DNA of 22,282 bases from contig JBBSOW010000049.1 in assembly GCA_038259365.1 (NCBI GenBank), forward strand, positions 1 to 22,282, written 5' to 3'. The first letter of the stretch is position 1; every line of letters begins with the position of its first letter. The DNA comes from JBBSOW01 sp038259365 (GTDB taxonomy: Bacteria > Actinomycetota > Actinomycetes > Propionibacteriales > Propionibacteriaceae). Position numbers and translations under genes: made by a program. Positions 7,522 to 14,769 of the stretch are shown piece after piece. Below the pieces are notes generated by a model, which had not been told where the DNA came from, ran no database searches, and saw only the letters and a program-made list of their open reading frames with translations.

Positions 7522-9024
7522 CTAGATGTCGTCCTCCACCCGCCGATGCCAGCGGGCAAGGCGGCCACGACGCCCCACGGCCCGTAGCCGATCGTTGACG
7601 ATGTCGCGCACGTGACTCGGCGTGACGATGAGGATCTCGTCCCCGGTGCGCAGCTGGTCGCGGCCGTGCGGGGCGAACATGCGCCCCTCGCGGATCACCA
7701 GCGAGATCGCCACGTTCGGCGGCAACCGCAGCTCCCCGACGCGCACCCCGTGCAGATGCGAGCCGTTGGGGATGTGCACCTGGAGGAGGTCGGCCGAGGC
7801 GCGGTCCAGCGGCGCCGATTCGATGTCGGCGTCGGTCTGCTCTCCCTCGCTCAGGCCGAGCGTCTTGGCCACCCGGGGCAGCGTCGGCCCCTGGACGAAG
7901 GTGAAGATCACCACGAGCACCAGCACGATGTCGAACAGCACGTCGGCGCGATCCACACCGTCGGCGAGGGGAATGGTGGTCAACACGATCGGCACCGCGC
8001 CGCGCAGCCCCGCCCACGATAGAAACGCCTGCTCGCGTAACGGGATCCGGAACCAGACCGTCGCCACGAAGATCGACACGGGCCGCGAGACGAAGGTCAA
8101 GAAGAGGCCCGCGATCACCGCGATGCCGACCGAGGACCAGGTGATGCGATCCGGCCTGGCCAGCATCCCGAGCATGACGAAGAGCCCGATCTGGGCGATC
8201 CAGCCCATCCCCTCGACGAAGGAGCGGGTGGCCGCCCGGTGGGGTAGGCCGCCGTTGCCGAGCATGAGCGCGCACACGTAGACCGAAGCGAACCCGCTCG
8301 TGTGCAACGTAGCGGCCAGCCCGTAGGACATCACCGCCCACGACAGCGCCGCCAGCGGATAGAGCCCCGAGGACGGCAGCGCCACGCGTTTGAGCAGGTT
8401 GACACCGAGCCACCCCAGAGCCAGGCCGAGCGCTCCACCGCCGAGAAGTTCGAGCACCACCATGAGCGAGAGGCCGAGCGCCCCTCCCGGTGGGCTCTGG
8501 CCGAGGGCGAGCTCGCTGGCCGCCACCACCAACAGCACCGTCGGGGCGTCGTTGAGGCCCGATTCGGCTTCCAAGGTGCCGCGCACCCGATGCGGCAACG
8601 GCACCTTGCGTAAGACAGAGAAGACCGCGGCCGAATCGGTCGGCGAACAGACGGCCCCCAACAAGACAGCGGTCCACAGGCCCAGGCCGAGCACGTAGTG
8701 GGCGAAGGTGGCCATCAGCGCGATGCTGACGAGCGTGCCGACCGTGGCCAGGAGGGAGGCCATGGGGAAGGAGGGCTTGATGTCGACCCAACGCGTGGTG
8801 ATGCCACCCTCGGCCAAGATGATCACGAGCGCCGCGAAGCCCAGGGCGTGAGCCAGATCGGCGTCGCCGAACTCGATGCCGATACCCGAATCGCCTAACA
8901 CCATGCCCAGCGCGAGGAACAACAGCAGGGCCGGCAAGCCCAGCCGGGCTCCCAGCCGGGCGGCGATGATGGCGGCAATGAGCACGACCGCCCCGATCAG
9001 CAACGCGCCGTCGAGGGAAGTCAT
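7522..9024 (-). CDS. Potassium/proton antiporter, CPA1 family (NhaP2/CvrA type) with TrkA-C domain
   Basis: 500 residues; ATG at 9024. About 12-13 hydrophobic segments cover residues 5-400. Exchanger-core motifs are AEGGITT (71-77), SPTDSAAVFSVLR (127-139) and ESGLNDAPTVLL (154-165), where the Asp pairs typical of CPA1 exchangers bind cations and protons. The C-terminal 90 residues form a TrkA-C/RCK-type ligand-binding module (HIPNGSHLHGVRVGELRLP, then GDEILIVTPSHVRDIV). NhaP2-type proteins exchange K+ (and Na+ or Rb+) for H+ across the cytoplasmic membrane and serve pH and K+ balance. No strong Shine-Dalgarno is seen. GACAAT (minus strand) lies 8 bases before the ATG, so a leaderless transcript is possible. 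The family call is firm; the cation preference is inferred. Confidence 0.92.
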   Translation of the reverse strand: MTSLDGALLIGAVVLIAAIIAARLGARLGLPALLLFLALGMVLGDSGIGIEFGDADLAHALGFAALVIILAEGGITTRWVDIKPSFPMASLLATVGTLVSIALMATFAHYVLGLGLWTAVLLGAVCSPTDSAAVFSVLRKVPLPHRVRGTLEAESGLNDAPTVLLVVAASELALGQSPPGGALGLSLMVVLELLGGGALGLALGWLGVNLLKRVALPSSGLYPLAALSWAVMSYGLAATLHTSGFASVYVCALMLGNGGLPHRAATRSFVEGMGWIAQIGLFVMLGMLARPDRITWSSVGIAVIAGLFLTFVSRPVSIFVATVWFRIPLREQAFLSWAGLRGAVPIVLTTIPLADGVDRADVLFDIVLVLVVIFTFVQGPTLPRVAKTLGLSEGEQTDADIESAPLDRASADLLQVHIPNGSHLHGVRVGELRLPPNVAISLVIREGRMFAPHGRDQLRTGDEILIVTPSHVRDIVNDRLRAVGRRGRLARWHRRVEDDI

Positions 9025-9070
9025 GACCGCATTGTCTCAGTTCCTTGGGCCCACGCGTTCGGCGAACAGA

Positions 9071-9100
9071 TTCGCCCCAACCGACTTCCACCGGTACTGT
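9071..9100 (+). promoter_or_regulatory. Candidate promoter of tRNA-Ser
   Basis: TACTGT (9095-9100) is a good actinobacterial -10, with a weak -35 TTCGCC (9071-9076) 18 bases upstream. The expected start site, 7 bases on, coincides with the first base of the mature tRNA. The same hexamer lies ahead of the tRNA-Arg gene. Confidence 0.4.
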
Positions 9101-9107
9101 TTTCCGC

Positions 9108-9195
9108 GGTGGCGTGTCTGAGCGGCCTAAAGAGCTCGCCTCGAAAGCGAGTGTTGGGAAACCAACCGCGGGTTCAAATCCCGCCGCCACCGCCA
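9108..9195 (+). tRNA. tRNA-Ser(CGA), reads UCG codons
   Basis: A full cloverleaf is visible: acceptor GGTGGCG (9108-9114) with CGCCACC (9185-9191), D arm, anticodon stem CTCGC/GCGAG around the loop CTCGAAA (anticodon CGA, 9142-9144), a long variable arm TTGG-GAAA-CCAA as required for serine tRNAs, and T arm GCGGG/CCCGC with TTCAAAT. Discriminator G is at 9192 and the CCA end is encoded at 9193-9195. Confidence 0.97.
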
Positions 9196-9258
9196 TACTG
9201 CTTCGATCATCCCGGCTGGAGTCCGCCGCAGAGCGGTCCCGGGCGGATCCGCTCCCCC

Positions 9259-9279
9259 CCGCGTCAACCGAGGACGCGG
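9259..9279. terminator. Hairpin between tRNA-Ser and tadA, possible terminator
   Basis: CCGCGTC (9259-9265) pairs perfectly with GACGCGG (9273-9279) around a 7-base loop. It lies 63 bases after the tRNA and 80 bases after the convergent tadA stop, so it could serve either transcript. There is no T-run, as is common in actinobacteria. Confidence 0.45.
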
Positions 9280-9359
9280 TTCCAACCACGGTTCAGAACA
9301 AGCGCAGCGGCCATGTCGCCGCCGATCCCCTCAAGTGCCGAGGTTGGAACCGGCGCCGG

Positions 9360-9863
9360 TCAGCGCTTGGCCCGGAAGAACTCCTGCAACAGCTCGGAGC
9401 AGGCGGATTCGCTGATCCCGCTGATGACCTCGGGTCGGTGATTCAACCGCGGATCGCGCAGCACGTCGAAGAGCGAGGCGACGGCGCCGGCCTTGGGATC
9501 GAAGGCACCGAAGACCACACGCTCGATCCGCGAGAGAACCAGCGCGCCTGCGCACATCGTGCAGGGCTCCAGGGTGACCACGAGAGTGTGCCCGGCAAGG
9601 CGCCACTCCCCCGGCTTGGCGTCGGGCTGCGCACGCCCCCTCGCCTCGGCGGCCCGGCGGATGGCCAGCAGCTCCGCGTGGGCGGTGGGATCGCCGGTCA
9701 GCTCGCGCTCATTGTGGGCACGGGCGAGGACGTCGCCGCTCGGTCCGAGCACGAGCGCGCCGATGGGCACATCCTGGTGCTCGAGGGCCTTCTCCGCCTC
9801 GGCCAGGGCGTCACCCATGACTGCGGCCCAACCCCCAGGCGCCCACCCCTGAGCTAAGGCCAC
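9360..9863 (-). CDS. tadA: tRNA-specific adenosine deaminase TadA
   Basis: 167 residues if begun at the GTG at 9863, one base after the stop of the upstream gene; the ATG at 9818 (152 residues) is the alternative. Neither has a good ribosome site. I prefer the longer form because E. coli and M. tuberculosis TadA have residues before the ALxxA helix that the short form would lose. The zinc deaminase motifs are intact: TAHAELLAI (His62, catalytic Glu64) and EPCTMCAG (Cys101, Cys104). KAGAVASLFDVLRD and LNHRPEV are typical TadA segments. It converts A34 to inosine in tRNA-Arg(ACG) so that one tRNA reads CGU, CGC and CGA; that tRNA gene lies at 18529. It follows its partner gene in the same direction and is probably coupled to it. 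Confidence 0.95.
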   Translation of the reverse strand: MALAQGWAPGGWAAVMGDALAEAEKALEHQDVPIGALVLGPSGDVLARAHNERELTGDPTAHAELLAIRRAAEARGRAQPDAKPGEWRLAGHTLVVTLEPCTMCAGALVLSRIERVVFGAFDPKAGAVASLFDVLRDPRLNHRPEVISGISESACSELLQEFFRAKR

Positions 9864-9864
9864 G

Positions 9865-10503
9865 TCAGTTGAAGTTGGCGTCGACGACCTTGCGGAAGGA
9901 ACGCCCGATGCGAATCCGATCGGCGATCTGGAACACGAGCTGATCGCTGTCCTCATCGTCCTCGGCGATCTGCCGGAGGTCCATGGCGCTGAGGCCCATG
10001 TCGGCGAACAGCCCGAGGTCCCCGACGGCGAGGGGCTCGTCGTCGTCCTCGGTATCGGGCAGGTCGAGGTAATCGGCCACGTCACGGGCGATCGGCCAGT
10101 CGTTGGCCGCCGCCGCGTCGGAGAGCATCATCTGGACGTTGCGGCCTCGGACTCGGACGGCACAGAACACGTCTTGGGCCAGCGAAACGAATCCCGCTAC
10201 CCCAGTCTCGCCCGGCAGGCGTCGAAGCTGGGCGATCAACACTTCGAGATCGTTGGCGGCTTCGTTGCTCAACGCCGTCACGATGATCTCGCCGTCCTCG
10301 CGGTAGAAGCCAACCACGAGATCGATGTCGTCATCACCGGCGTCTTCGAGGTCGTCGTCCTCGTCGTCCTCGTCGTCGTCGAGATCGTCGTCATCGGAGT
10401 CGTCGTCGGTGTCGTCGTCTTCCAAGTCGGGATCGTCGACGTCCAGTTCTGCTTCTTCGCTCAGGTCGAAGGCCTCGTAGTCCTCCGCGTCGTACTGGCT
10501 CAT
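9865..10503 (-). CDS. tRNA adenosine deaminase-associated protein (actinobacterial TadA partner)
   Basis: 212 residues from ATG at 10503, with GGGAGG about 10 bases upstream. The conserved part, about residues 60-212, starts DLVVGFYREDGEIIVTAL and includes LRRLPGETGVAGFVSLAQDV and the C-terminal FRKVVDAN. I recognise this as the family named for its constant position next to tadA in actinobacteria; its biochemical role is unknown. The first 62 residues are extremely acidic (39 Asp or Glu), encoded by runs of GAC/GAT that read as GTC repeats on the plus strand. This tail looks species-specific and disordered. The stop lies 1 base before the chosen tadA GTG. The kinship is clear; function cannot be read from the sequence. 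Confidence 0.88.
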   Translation of the reverse strand: MSQYDAEDYEAFDLSEEAELDVDDPDLEDDDTDDDSDDDDLDDDEDDEDDDLEDAGDDDIDLVVGFYREDGEIIVTALSNEAANDLEVLIAQLRRLPGETGVAGFVSLAQDVFCAVRVRGRNVQMMLSDAAAANDWPIARDVADYLDLPDTEDDDEPLAVGDLGLFADMGLSAMDLRQIAEDDEDSDQLVFQIADRIRIGRSFRKVVDANFN

Positions 10504-10635
10504 GCCGTCGCCCCCTCCCGTGACCGAACCGCGTAATGCTCGCCGCTCGACACCATCGTCGCAGACTTTCACCGATCCACCACCCCCCTTGGCCCCTCGG
10601 GTGCAACGGATGGCTCGCTGTGCGATTCTGCGGGG

Positions 10636-11277
10636 GTGGAACTTTGCGTAATCGACCATCCGCTGGTGTCGCACAAGCTCGCCCTCCTGCGCGACAAAGA
10701 GACCGATTCCCCGACGTTTCGGCGCCTCACCGAAGAACTCGTCACCCTGCTGGCCTACGAGGCGACGCGCGACGTGCGGGTGAGCGAATGCGACGTCGAG
10801 ACCCCCCTGACACGGACAAGGGGAGTGAAGCTGTCAACGCCGCGCCCCCTCGTCGTGCCGATCCTGCGCGCGGGTTTGGGCATGCTGGAGGGCATGTCGC
10901 GCCTCATCCCCACCGCCGAGGTCGGGTTCGTCGGAATGGCGCGCAACGAGGAGACCCTGCAACCGGTCACCTACGCCGAGCGGCTGCCCGACGACCTCTC
11001 GGGCCGGCAGTGCTACGTTCTCGACCCGATGCTGGCCACCGGCGGATCGTTGGCCGGTACCGTCAACTTCCTCATCAAGCGCGGCGCCGATCACATCACC
11101 TGCATCTGCCTGATCGCCTCCCCCGAGGGGGTGGAGCATATGCGCAAGGTCCTGGCGGGGCATCACGTGCCGTGCACCCTGGTGGTGGCCGGGTTGGACG
11201 AGCGCCTGGACGAATCGGGTTACATCGTGCCCGGGCTCGGCGACGCCGGTGACCGGCTGTACGGCCTGGCCGAGTAA
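10636..11277 (+). CDS. upp: Uracil phosphoribosyltransferase
   Basis: 213 residues from GTG, close to the usual family length. It transfers the ribose phosphate of PRPP to uracil to make UMP in pyrimidine salvage, in the cytoplasm. Visible marks are the N-terminal VIDHPLVSHKLALLRD, VVPILRAGLGMLEG (73-86), the PRPP loop YVLDPMLATGGS (127-138) and the uracil-binding C terminus YIVPGLGDAGDRLYG (196-210). Starting at the GTG preserves the normal N terminus. There is no real Shine-Dalgarno, only a G-run. It is divergent from the TadA partner gene (132 bases between starts) and converges with the permease gene. Confidence 0.97.
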   Translation: MELCVIDHPLVSHKLALLRDKETDSPTFRRLTEELVTLLAYEATRDVRVSECDVETPLTRTRGVKLSTPRPLVVPILRAGLGMLEGMSRLIPTAEVGFVGMARNEETLQPVTYAERLPDDLSGRQCYVLDPMLATGGSLAGTVNFLIKRGADHITCICLIASPEGVEHMRKVLAGHHVPCTLVVAGLDERLDESGYIVPGLGDAGDRLYGLAE

Positions 11278-11285
11278 CCCCAAGA

Positions 11286-11326
11286 CGAGGACCAAACGTT
11301 ACCCGGCCGCAAGCTCCTGGTCCTCG
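11286..11326. terminator. Inverted repeat at the upp/permease convergent junction
   Basis: CGAGGACC (11286-11293) pairs with GGTCCTCG (11319-11326) across 25 bases, spanning the gap after upp and the last codons of the permease. The stem is short for such a loop and no T-run follows, so this is a weak candidate for a shared terminator. Confidence 0.25.
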
Positions 11327-13014
11327 ATCTCGGACTCGGCCCTGACCGCCTCGATGTTGACCGCGGTGTCCTTCGGGTTCAGCCGTACGAAGTAGGCCAG
11401 GACATAAACGGCGAGCGAGAAGATCAAGATGACCGGCAGAGCGCTGACGAAGTGCAAGACGCCGACACCGCCACCGTAATCGCCCAGGAAGGAGATCAAG
11501 GCTAGGCCAGCGAGCCAAGGCAGATACCAGCTACCAGCCCGCCAGCTCATCTCCAGCCGGATGCCGCGTCGGCGATTATAAAAGCTCATCCCGATCAGCG
11601 CCACGCCCCCGAGTGCCACCGCGATGAACAGCTTGGCGTCGGTGGTCCAGCCGGTCCAGTAGACGATCAGATTCGAACAGAAAAAGCCCAGGAACGGGAT
11701 CACATGCCCACCCGGTAGACGGAAAACGCGTCTCTGATCGGGAGCCTGCCTGCGCAGCGCCGCCAGCACTAGCGGGCCAGTACCAAACGACAACACGGTG
11801 GCCGAGGTGATGAAACCGACGAGCTGCTGCCAACTGGGGAAGGGCAGGAAGAGGATCAACCCGACGACGAAGGCCAAGATGAGGCTGGGTAGCGGTGCCC
11901 CCTTCGAGGTTGTCTTGCCCAGGACCTCCGGAGCGTTGCCGTTGCGGGCCATGGCGTAGGAGATGCGCGAGGTGACGGTGGTGTAGATGAGGCCGGTATC
12001 GGCCGGAGAAACCACGGCGTCGATGTAGAGCAGCACCGCGAGCCAGCTCAGGCCGAGAATGGAGGCCAACGCGGCCAGCGGTCCGAAATCGTCGGCGAAG
12101 GAGAGATTCGCCCAGCCGTTGGCGATGTCGCCAGGGGCGAGCGCACCGATGAAGGCCACCTGAAGGGCTGCATAGATGATCACGGTAACGATCACCGAGC
12201 CGATCACGGCAAGGGGCACGTTGCGCGACGGATTGTCGGTCTCGCCGCCGAGCTCGATGCCTTGGCGGAAGCCGAGGTAGGAGAAAACGATGCCCGAGGT
12301 CGCGATCGCGGTGAAGATGCCGTGGATCCCGGTCGGGGCGAAGCCGTGCGAACCGAAGTTGCCCCCGTGGAAGGCGGTGATGAAGAAGGCCACGATGACG
12401 AGGGTAATGATCCCGAGTTTCCACCAGACCAGGACGTTGTTGACTCGAGCGAACCAGCGGATCCCGAAGTAGTTGATCACTACGAAGATCGCCATCAAGA
12501 CCACCGCAGTGCCGAGCCCGAGGCCAGTCAGCGTATGGACCGTCGAGCCATCGACGTCGTGTTCGACGGTGAACGGGGCGTACTTGGTCGCGTATTGCAG
12601 GGCGCCTTCGACCTCGATCGGCGCCACGCTCATGCTGGCAATCCACACAATCCATCCTGTAGCGAAGCTGGCAAAACCGCCGAAGGAAATGTGCGGGAAG
12701 CGGACGACCCCGCCCGACAGTGGGAACATCGTGCCGAGTTCGGCGTAGCAGAGCGCGATCATCATGATCATGAGGCCGCCGAGCACCCACGAGATGACGG
12801 CCGCGGGACCGGCGGCGCGGGCGGCGTTCTCCGCCCCGAAAAGCCAACCCGAGCCGATGATGGATCCGATGCTGGCGAACAAGAGCCCGATACGACCGAC
12901 ATGACGTTTCAACTCGGGCTGGCCGGAGGGATGACTCCCCTCCATCGGCGGTTGGACTTCTGTGCGTTGACTACCCATTTCGGCTACCCCCACATGGTCG
13001 GTCGTCGTGACCAT
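11299..13014 (-). CDS. APC-superfamily amino acid permease
   Basis: 571 residues from ATG at 13014. Other possible starts are TTG at 13020 and ATG at 12978, the latter preceded by a G-rich stretch; the first 40 residues are poorly conserved, so the start is unsure. After a soluble head come about 12-14 membrane segments. TM1 has the broken-helix motif GSIIGSGWLFGAENA of APC transporters, and CYAELGTMFPLSGGVVRFP follows TM2. Loops such as GGETDNPSRNVPLAVIGS and SYAMARNGNAPEVLGK are typical of the superfamily. The overall look recalls the Bacillus YveA aspartate/proton symporter group, but the substrate cannot be read here. It is transcribed towards upp. A 170-base gap separates it from menB. 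Confidence 0.88.
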   Translation of the reverse strand: MVTTTDHVGVAEMGSQRTEVQPPMEGSHPSGQPELKRHVGRIGLLFASIGSIIGSGWLFGAENAARAAGPAAVISWVLGGLMIMMIALCYAELGTMFPLSGGVVRFPHISFGGFASFATGWIVWIASMSVAPIEVEGALQYATKYAPFTVEHDVDGSTVHTLTGLGLGTAVVLMAIFVVINYFGIRWFARVNNVLVWWKLGIITLVIVAFFITAFHGGNFGSHGFAPTGIHGIFTAIATSGIVFSYLGFRQGIELGGETDNPSRNVPLAVIGSVIVTVIIYAALQVAFIGALAPGDIANGWANLSFADDFGPLAALASILGLSWLAVLLYIDAVVSPADTGLIYTTVTSRISYAMARNGNAPEVLGKTTSKGAPLPSLILAFVVGLILFLPFPSWQQLVGFITSATVLSFGTGPLVLAALRRQAPDQRRVFRLPGGHVIPFLGFFCSNLIVYWTGWTTDAKLFIAVALGGVALIGMSFYNRRRGIRLEMSWRAGSWYLPWLAGLALISFLGDYGGGVGVLHFVSALPVILIFSLAVYVLAYFVRLNPKDTAVNIEAVRAESEIEDQELAAG

Positions 13015-13149
13015 TCCCAAGGTGACCGGCTGAGCCCAAGAGACGGTCGAAGGGAGGCAGTAATGCGGGCCTTCACTTGCACGTTACCGAGCCGGGGGGC
13101 ACCGAAGCTATGAACCAGCTGTGACTTACCCTGATTGATCCCTGACTGG

Positions 13150-13180
13150 GGTGCCTCACTCCGAACCGGCGGAAGGCACC
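13150..13180 (-). terminator. Hairpin after menB, possible terminator
   Basis: GGTGCCT (13150-13156) pairs with AGGCACC (13174-13180). Inside the 17-base loop, CCG and CGG can pair further. It lies 11 bases beyond the menB stop (13191) in the direction of transcription, and ahead of the permease gene. No T-run is visible on the minus strand. Confidence 0.4.
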
Positions 13181-13190
13181 TTGAATCGGC

Positions 13191-14105
13191 TCAGTAGTAG
13201 TACGGAAACCCCGACCAGTCGGGATCGCGCTTTTCCAGGAACGCATCACGGCCCTCGACGGCCTCGTCGGCCATGTAGGCGAGCCGGGTGGTCTCCCCGG
13301 CGAAGACCTGTTGGCCCACCAGCCCGTCGTCGATGGCGTTGAAGGCGAACTTCAGCATCCGCTGCGCGGTGGGGCTCTTGCCCAACACCTTGCGGCCCCA
13401 ATCGAGGCCTAGCTCCTCGAGATCGGCGTGCGGCACCACCCGGTTGACCATGCCCAGGCGCAGAGCATCCTCGGCGGCGTAGGTCTCGCCGAGGAAGAAG
13501 ATCTCCCGGGCGAACTTCTGGCCCACCTGCCGGGCGAGGTAGGCCGAGCCGAACCCACCGTCGAAGGAGCCGACGTCGGCGTCGGTCTGCTTGAACCGTG
13601 CGTGCTCGGCGCTGGCGATGCTGAGATCGCACACGACGTGCAGGGAGTGCCCACCGCCGGCCGCCCAGCCGTTGACCATGGCGATGACGACCTTGGGCAT
13701 GAAGCGGATCAGGCGTTGGACCTCCAAGATGTGCAACCGCCCGAGCTTGGCCGGATCGACGCTCTCGGCGGTGTCCCCCCCGGCGTACTGGTAGCCGGCC
13801 CGGCCCCGGATGCGCTGGTCTCCGCCGCTGCAGAACGCCCAGCCGCCGTCCTTGGGCGAGGGCCCGTTGCCGGTCAGCAGCACGCACCCGACGTCGGAGC
13901 TCATCCGCGCGTGATCCAGCGCGCGGTACAGCTCGTCGACGGTTTGGGGTCGAAAGGCGTTGCGCACCTCGGGCCTGTCGAAGGCGACCCGGACCACCCC
14001 GGCGTCGACGCAGCGGTGATAGGTGATGTCGTCGAATTCGAGACCCTCGACGGGCCGCCATACCTGGGGATCGGGAAAAGCCTGGGGATCGGGAAAATCG
14101 CTCAC
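13191..14105 (-). CDS. menB: 1,4-dihydroxy-2-naphthoyl-CoA synthase MenB
   Basis: 304 residues from GTG at 14105, close to the mycobacterial length. This crotonase-fold enzyme closes the ring of o-succinylbenzoyl-CoA in menaquinone synthesis. The long stretch from RPEVRNAFRP through TGNGPSPKDGGWAFCSGGDQ, GWAAGGGHSLHVVCD and DADVGSFDGG to SGFPYYY at the C terminus is near-identical to the M. tuberculosis protein as I recall it. Asp175 in KQTDADVGSFD corresponds to the catalytic Asp185 of that enzyme, so this is the bicarbonate-independent type. The divergent N terminus holds an 18-bp tandem duplication (FPDPQA repeated). It starts 9 bases after the DedA-like gene. No other men gene is in the window. 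Confidence 0.97.
   Translation of the reverse strand: MSDFPDPQAFPDPQVWRPVEGLEFDDITYHRCVDAGVVRVAFDRPEVRNAFRPQTVDELYRALDHARMSSDVGCVLLTGNGPSPKDGGWAFCSGGDQRIRGRAGYQYAGGDTAESVDPAKLGRLHILEVQRLIRFMPKVVIAMVNGWAAGGGHSLHVVCDLSIASAEHARFKQTDADVGSFDGGFGSAYLARQVGQKFAREIFFLGETYAAEDALRLGMVNRVVPHADLEELGLDWGRKVLGKSPTAQRMLKFAFNAIDDGLVGQQVFAGETTRLAYMADEAVEGRDAFLEKRDPDWSGFPYYY
14063..14097 (+). repeat. 18-bp tandem duplication in the menB 5' end
   Basis: CCTGGGGATCGGGAAAA occurs at 14063-14079 and again at 14081-14097, 17 identical bases with period 18. In the menB frame it encodes FPDPQ twice, right after MSD. It is in frame and outside the conserved enzyme core. Confidence 0.85.
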
Positions 14106-14114
14106 CCGCCGACC

Positions 14115-14636
14115 CTAGCCCGATCGGTCCTGCTCCGCCTTCTCTCGGGCCTGGCGCCTGTCCGCCAGTTGGAGGGCAATGAAGGCCGCGGCGAAGGCCA
14201 CCAGGACGACGACCAGGGCAACCGCCAGAACGGGAGAGCGGGCGTAGAGCAAGGTGAACGCCGTCAGACCGGCGATGCCCACGGTGGCGTAGACCAGCGC
14301 CCAGATGACCGAGCCCACCGTGACGGCCACGAGGTAGACGCGCAACGGCATCCGGCTCACCCCGGCGCCAAAGTTGATCATGGTCTGCACGCCGAGGGTC
14401 AGGAAGGAGAAGGTGACCATGGGGGCGCCCCACCGGTTGATCAATTTCTCGGCTCGGGTGTAGCCCTTTGAGTTGATCAGCCGCGACGTCCTCGAGTCGG
14501 GGTCGTGTGCCACCCTGCCGGCGCCGCCACGGGCGCCGCGTCCCAGCCAGTAGGTGGCGTTGGCTCGGATCATGACGATGCCGAACAAGATCCCTGCCAC
14601 GGCGGGGAAGGGCAGGTTCCACGTCGTCGGATCCAC
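14115..14636 (-). CDS. DedA-like (SNARE-associated/VTT-type) membrane protein
   Basis: 173 residues from GTG at 14636, with GGGGAGAGG just upstream. Hydrophobic segments are visible near residues 10-28, 70-90, 98-125 and 132-155, and the tail is basic. The pattern LGRGARGG, then KLINRWGAPMVTFSFLTLGVQTMINFGAGVSRMPLRVYL recalls the DedA family, whose members act as membrane lipid carriers or support proton-gradient balance. The normal family core has Arg-Phe and Pro-x-x-Arg after the HG/WG turn; here these read SF and TLGVQT, so the key arginines are missing. It is also shorter than a typical DedA of about 200 residues. It lies 9 bases upstream of menB, so the two are probably cotranscribed. 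The family call is moderate; function is unknown. Confidence 0.65.
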   Translation of the reverse strand: MDPTTWNLPFPAVAGILFGIVMIRANATYWLGRGARGGAGRVAHDPDSRTSRLINSKGYTRAEKLINRWGAPMVTFSFLTLGVQTMINFGAGVSRMPLRVYLVAVTVGSVIWALVYATVGIAGLTAFTLLYARSPVLAVALVVVLVAFAAAFIALQLADRRQAREKAEQDRSG

Positions 14637-14757
14637 GGGCCTCTCCCCTTGTCGTCCATTCGGCGGCTCGCGCTCGCACTGTCAGCGGCCAGCCTAGCCA
14701 ACGAGGCGAACTCGAACCGATGCGTTTAATGATGCGGTCCGAGGTCTGACGCGGAAC

Positions 14758-14769
14758 TACAGTGTCCCG
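14758..14769 (+). promoter_or_regulatory. Candidate -10 element, leaderless start of the Eis-like gene
   Basis: TACAGT (14758-14763) lies 6 bases before the GTG at 14770, which would put the transcription start at the start codon. No Shine-Dalgarno is present. No convincing -35 was found. Confidence 0.4.

Noticed and set aside
7451..9289. 612-codon minus-strand frame over the antiporter and tRNA-Ser
   Set aside because: It covers a tRNA gene and is a shifted frame of the antiporter, with Arg/Gly-rich nonsense sequence.
12262..13113. Plus-strand frame antisense to the permease
   Set aside because: The charged Asp/Glu/Arg-rich product mirrors the permease's hydrophobic codons on the other strand; it has no motif.
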